Below, one piece after another: positions 62,090-64,000 of a stretch of DNA of 64,000 nt. Under the pieces are notes generated by a model. The model was not told the origin of the DNA. It ran no database searches and worked only from the letters and a program-made list of their open reading frames with translations. Within the stretch, counting starts at the first letter, position 1; every line of letters starts with the position of its first letter. The position numbers and the translations under genes were made by a program. The stretch covers positions 124,001-188,000 of the forward strand of contig NZ_JWLV01000034.1 of NCBI RefSeq assembly GCF_000808535.1, given 5' to 3'. This stretch comes from Vibrio sinaloensis. GTDB lineage: Bacteria > Pseudomonadota > Gammaproteobacteria > Enterobacterales > Vibrionaceae.

Positions 62090-64000
62090 GACGAACTCAA
62101 TGAGCTTCTCGAGCGACAGGGATTTTGCATAATACCAGCCTTGAATAGACGTCCCTTTCTGTTTGGGAATATGGGAAAGTTGTTCGTCGGTCTCCACGCC
62201 TTCAACAATCACATCCAAGTCAAGCAATTGCGCAGTAGACATAATACTGGAAAATACTTTCTGCCCTTTGTCACTGCTCAATGCTAAAACAAAAGAACGA
62301 TCAACTTTGAGTACATCCACTTCAAACTTGTTTAAGTAGCTCAGGGAAGAATACCCAGTACCAAAATCATCAATGTGAATTTTAGTCCCCAGTATATGGA
62401 GCCGATTAAAGGCAAGCGCCAAGACCTGCTCATCTGCCAGCAAGGTCTCTTCGGTAATTTCAATGTGAATGAAACGCGCATAAGGCTCTATCGTTTTCTC
62501 TAACTCAGTCAGATATTCTTCATCAGTAAGAACATCAGCCGTCACGTTGACGCTCACCGCGATGTATAGTCCTTTCGCCTGCATATCGGCAAGATCACGT
62601 ACAACTTGTTTACATACCCATAAATCGACATCTTTCATGAGATTGGCTTTTTCTAGCCATGGTAAAAAGGTGTTCGGATACTGCATATGCCCTTTCGTAT
62701 CCACAGAACGAATCAAGGCTTCGCAACCAATCACTTTTCCAGTCAATGAACAAACTTGCGGTTGATACTCTAAACAAAAGTCTCTTTGGCTAATTTGCTC
62801 TAGTGCTTGTTCCACTTGTATGGTGGCCTTTTCACGGTTTACCGCCTGTGCAATTGGATCATCCATCAGGGTTTTGGCCTCTTCTTGTCTGCGCGTATAC
62901 GAAGTATCAAATGCGGACAGGCGAATACTTGCTTTCTCCTGATGACTGCTCAACGAGTTAACTGCTGGGTAGTAGATGAGAACGCCAACCGCGATGTTGA
63001 CCAACTGAAGCATCACTGCGCTAAAGTCACCGTCAGTGGCCATCCATGCGTTGAGCAAGATGGGACTATTGAACGGCACCGACACGGAGGGCGAATCCAC
63101 CAAGCCAAATGAGACTGCGACCATTCCCGTCATTACATTCACGATGGGCGCGATCAAGAAAGGCAAAAATAGTCTCGGATTAAAGATAATAGGCAGACCA
63201 AAGAGTAGAATCTCGTTGATATTCAGTATTCCTATCGGGATGCTAGCAAGCGCGATCAGCCTTAAACTTCGCTGCTTGGCAAATAGCAGAAGAGCAATAA
63301 CCAGAGAAAAGGTTGCGCCACTACCGCCAATAAAAACAAACGCGCCCATGAAGGACAGGTTCATATGATACTGGGCCGCACCACCCGCTAACGTTGTGGA
63401 ATAGTTTAAGTTGCTGGCTTCTTGTAATAGTTCCACCAGCGGCAACAGTGCGTAGTACCCATGTACGCCCATAAACCAGAGTGTTGAGTTCAATGCAGCG
63501 AATGTCACACCAAATAAAGTAGGTTCATTGGAATAGTCGACGGAAAGCAAAGACAAAAATTCAACATTCACCAACGCGGTAACAACACCATAGTTAACTG
63601 CCAATACAATGAAAGCCGTAATCAATGCAGGCAGCACAAAATTCAGCGACTCTTTGACTATTTGTCCTGCGGAGTCGGTTTTAGTCAACTTCAACGCGTC
63701 AAATTTGAGTAAATAGGCAAGCAAGGGAATGGCATACAAGGGCATCGTAATCGCCATGATGATATGGAATGTCAGCACCGTATTCTCGGCTGGCAAAAGG
63801 TTACTGACCGTCACTAGAAACGTCATCATCAACAACGCGATGGGAGGGCGAGGCAATTTCCACTGCATCGCTAGAACATAGGAAATGGTAGAGGTCATCA
63901 AATAAGGGAAAAAGGTCGCAATGGCTGCGTGAGCTTGATAAAAAAGCTCGATCCAAGGGTATCTATGCCCCGCAATAAACTCACCAATACTGGCAAAGAA
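62081..64000 (-). CDS. PTS EIIC-like membrane domain fused to an EAL c-di-GMP phosphodiesterase, 5' end outside window
   Basis: Membrane signalling protein of at least 640 aa; the frame is open to the window edge, so the N-terminus is missing. The first 330 or so residues form a lactose/cellobiose-type PTS EIIC domain with the LWFMGVHGYYALLP segment, the GAFVFIGGSGATFSLVIAL helix and the substrate-site ASIPIGILNINEILLFGLPI. No EIIA or EIIB domain is present. The rest is an EAL domain with CEALIR, SVNVTADVL, IEITEETLL, HIDDFGTGYSSLSYL, VDVLKVDRSFV and VIVEGVETDEQL, so all metal and catalytic residues are kept and c-di-GMP hydrolysis is expected. The membrane domain is presumably a sugar sensor. 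Confidence 0.9.
   Translation of the reverse strand, partial: FFASIGEFIAGHRYPWIELFYQAHAAIATFFPYLMTSTISYVLAMQWKLPRPPIALLMMTFLVTVSNLLPAENTVLTFHIIMAITMPLYAIPLLAYLLKFDALKLTKTDSAGQIVKESLNFVLPALITAFIVLAVNYGVVTALVNVEFLSLLSVDYSNEPTLFGVTFAALNSTLWFMGVHGYYALLPLVELLQEASNLNYSTTLAGGAAQYHMNLSFMGAFVFIGGSGATFSLVIALLLFAKQRSLRLIALASIPIGILNINEILLFGLPIIFNPRLFLPFLIAPIVNVMTGMVAVSFGLVDSPSVSVPFNSPILLNAWMATDGDFSAVMLQLVNIAVGVLIYYPAVNSLSSHQEKASIRLSAFDTSYTRRQEEAKTLMDDPIAQAVNREKATIQVEQALEQISQRDFCLEYQPQVCSLTGKVIGCEALIRSVDTKGHMQYPNTFLPWLEKANLMKDVDLWVCKQVVRDLADMQAKGLYIAVSVNVTADVLTDEEYLTELEKTIEPYARFIHIEITEETLLADEQVLALAFNRLHILGTKIHIDDFGTGYSSLSYLNKFEVDVLKVDRSFVLALSSDKGQKVFSSIMSTAQLLDLDVIVEGVETDEQLSHIPKQKGTSIQGWYYAKSLSLEKLIEFVLK

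Overview
The window looks like chromosomal DNA of a marine Vibrio. The evidence is moderate GC content, a VarA/UvrY-uvrC-pgsA-tRNA(Cys/Gly/Leu/Gly) block, pheST, an AT-rich spacer style, a Vibrio-type M9 collagenase, a secreted sphingomyelinase, several c-di-GMP enzymes and a sucrose (scr) locus. Sucrose genes fit the V. alginolyticus/V. diabolicus side of the Harveyi clade better than sucrose-negative V. parahaemolyticus; this is an inference, and no 16S or housekeeping comparison could be run.

Layout. 1-1877: 5' part of a collagenase gene running off the left edge. 2113-4753: a GFA-fold protein and a three-gene operon (SRA-HNH nuclease, unknown 297-aa protein, four-helix membrane protein) that looks like a defence cassette. 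5092-7376: sphingomyelinase with an overlapping lipase-chaperone-like gene. 7464-12860: Fur-box-associated nickel/peptide-type ABC transporter and an FmdE-like protein. 13069-16744: AEC carrier, LysR regulator and a divergent exported amidohydrolase. 16827-19743: NAD salvage (pncA, nrtR, pncB). 19793-24352: C69 dipeptidase, LysR regulator, MATE pump and a small unknown. 24331-31020: sucrose locus with two LacI-type regulators, fructokinase, sucrose-6-phosphate hydrolase and PTS EIIBC, with recognisable operators for both regulators. 31191-34919: large acidic lipoprotein with calcium-binding (TSP3-type) repeats.

35272-42245: the pheST area. The tail of pheT is present twice, once as the real gene end and once as an approximately 85% identical 81-bp remnant about 3.4 kb away. 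Between them lie a multi-pass transporter, two orphan genes and a duplicated copy of the pheT terminator. This looks like an old insertion hotspot at the 3' end of pheT. 42499-44084: acetyltransferase and a hemerythrin-diguanylate cyclase. 44272-49606: RND/MMPL transporter, LolA-like periplasmic protein and outer-membrane barrel in one operon with a TetR regulator, plus four copies of a TGACG-N3-CGTCA operator. 49834-52910: PQQ-type sugar dehydrogenase, and a c-type haem protein translationally coupled to a membrane diguanylate cyclase. 53069-56830: four tRNAs, pgsA, uvrC and uvrY/varA. 57183-62089: DUF3015-like protein, DUF4105 protein and DNA polymerase II. 62081-64000: a PTS EIIC-EAL fusion running off the right edge.

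Most genes are ordinary Vibrio core or shared accessory genes. The most promising places for something new are the SRA-HNH operon, the degenerate EIIB-like domain on the sucrose hydrolase, the pheT-tail insertion region, the EIIC-EAL fusion, the haem c/diguanylate cyclase pair, and the TetR-controlled RND/LolA-like/barrel export system. No CRISPR array, transposase, integrase or rRNA was seen.
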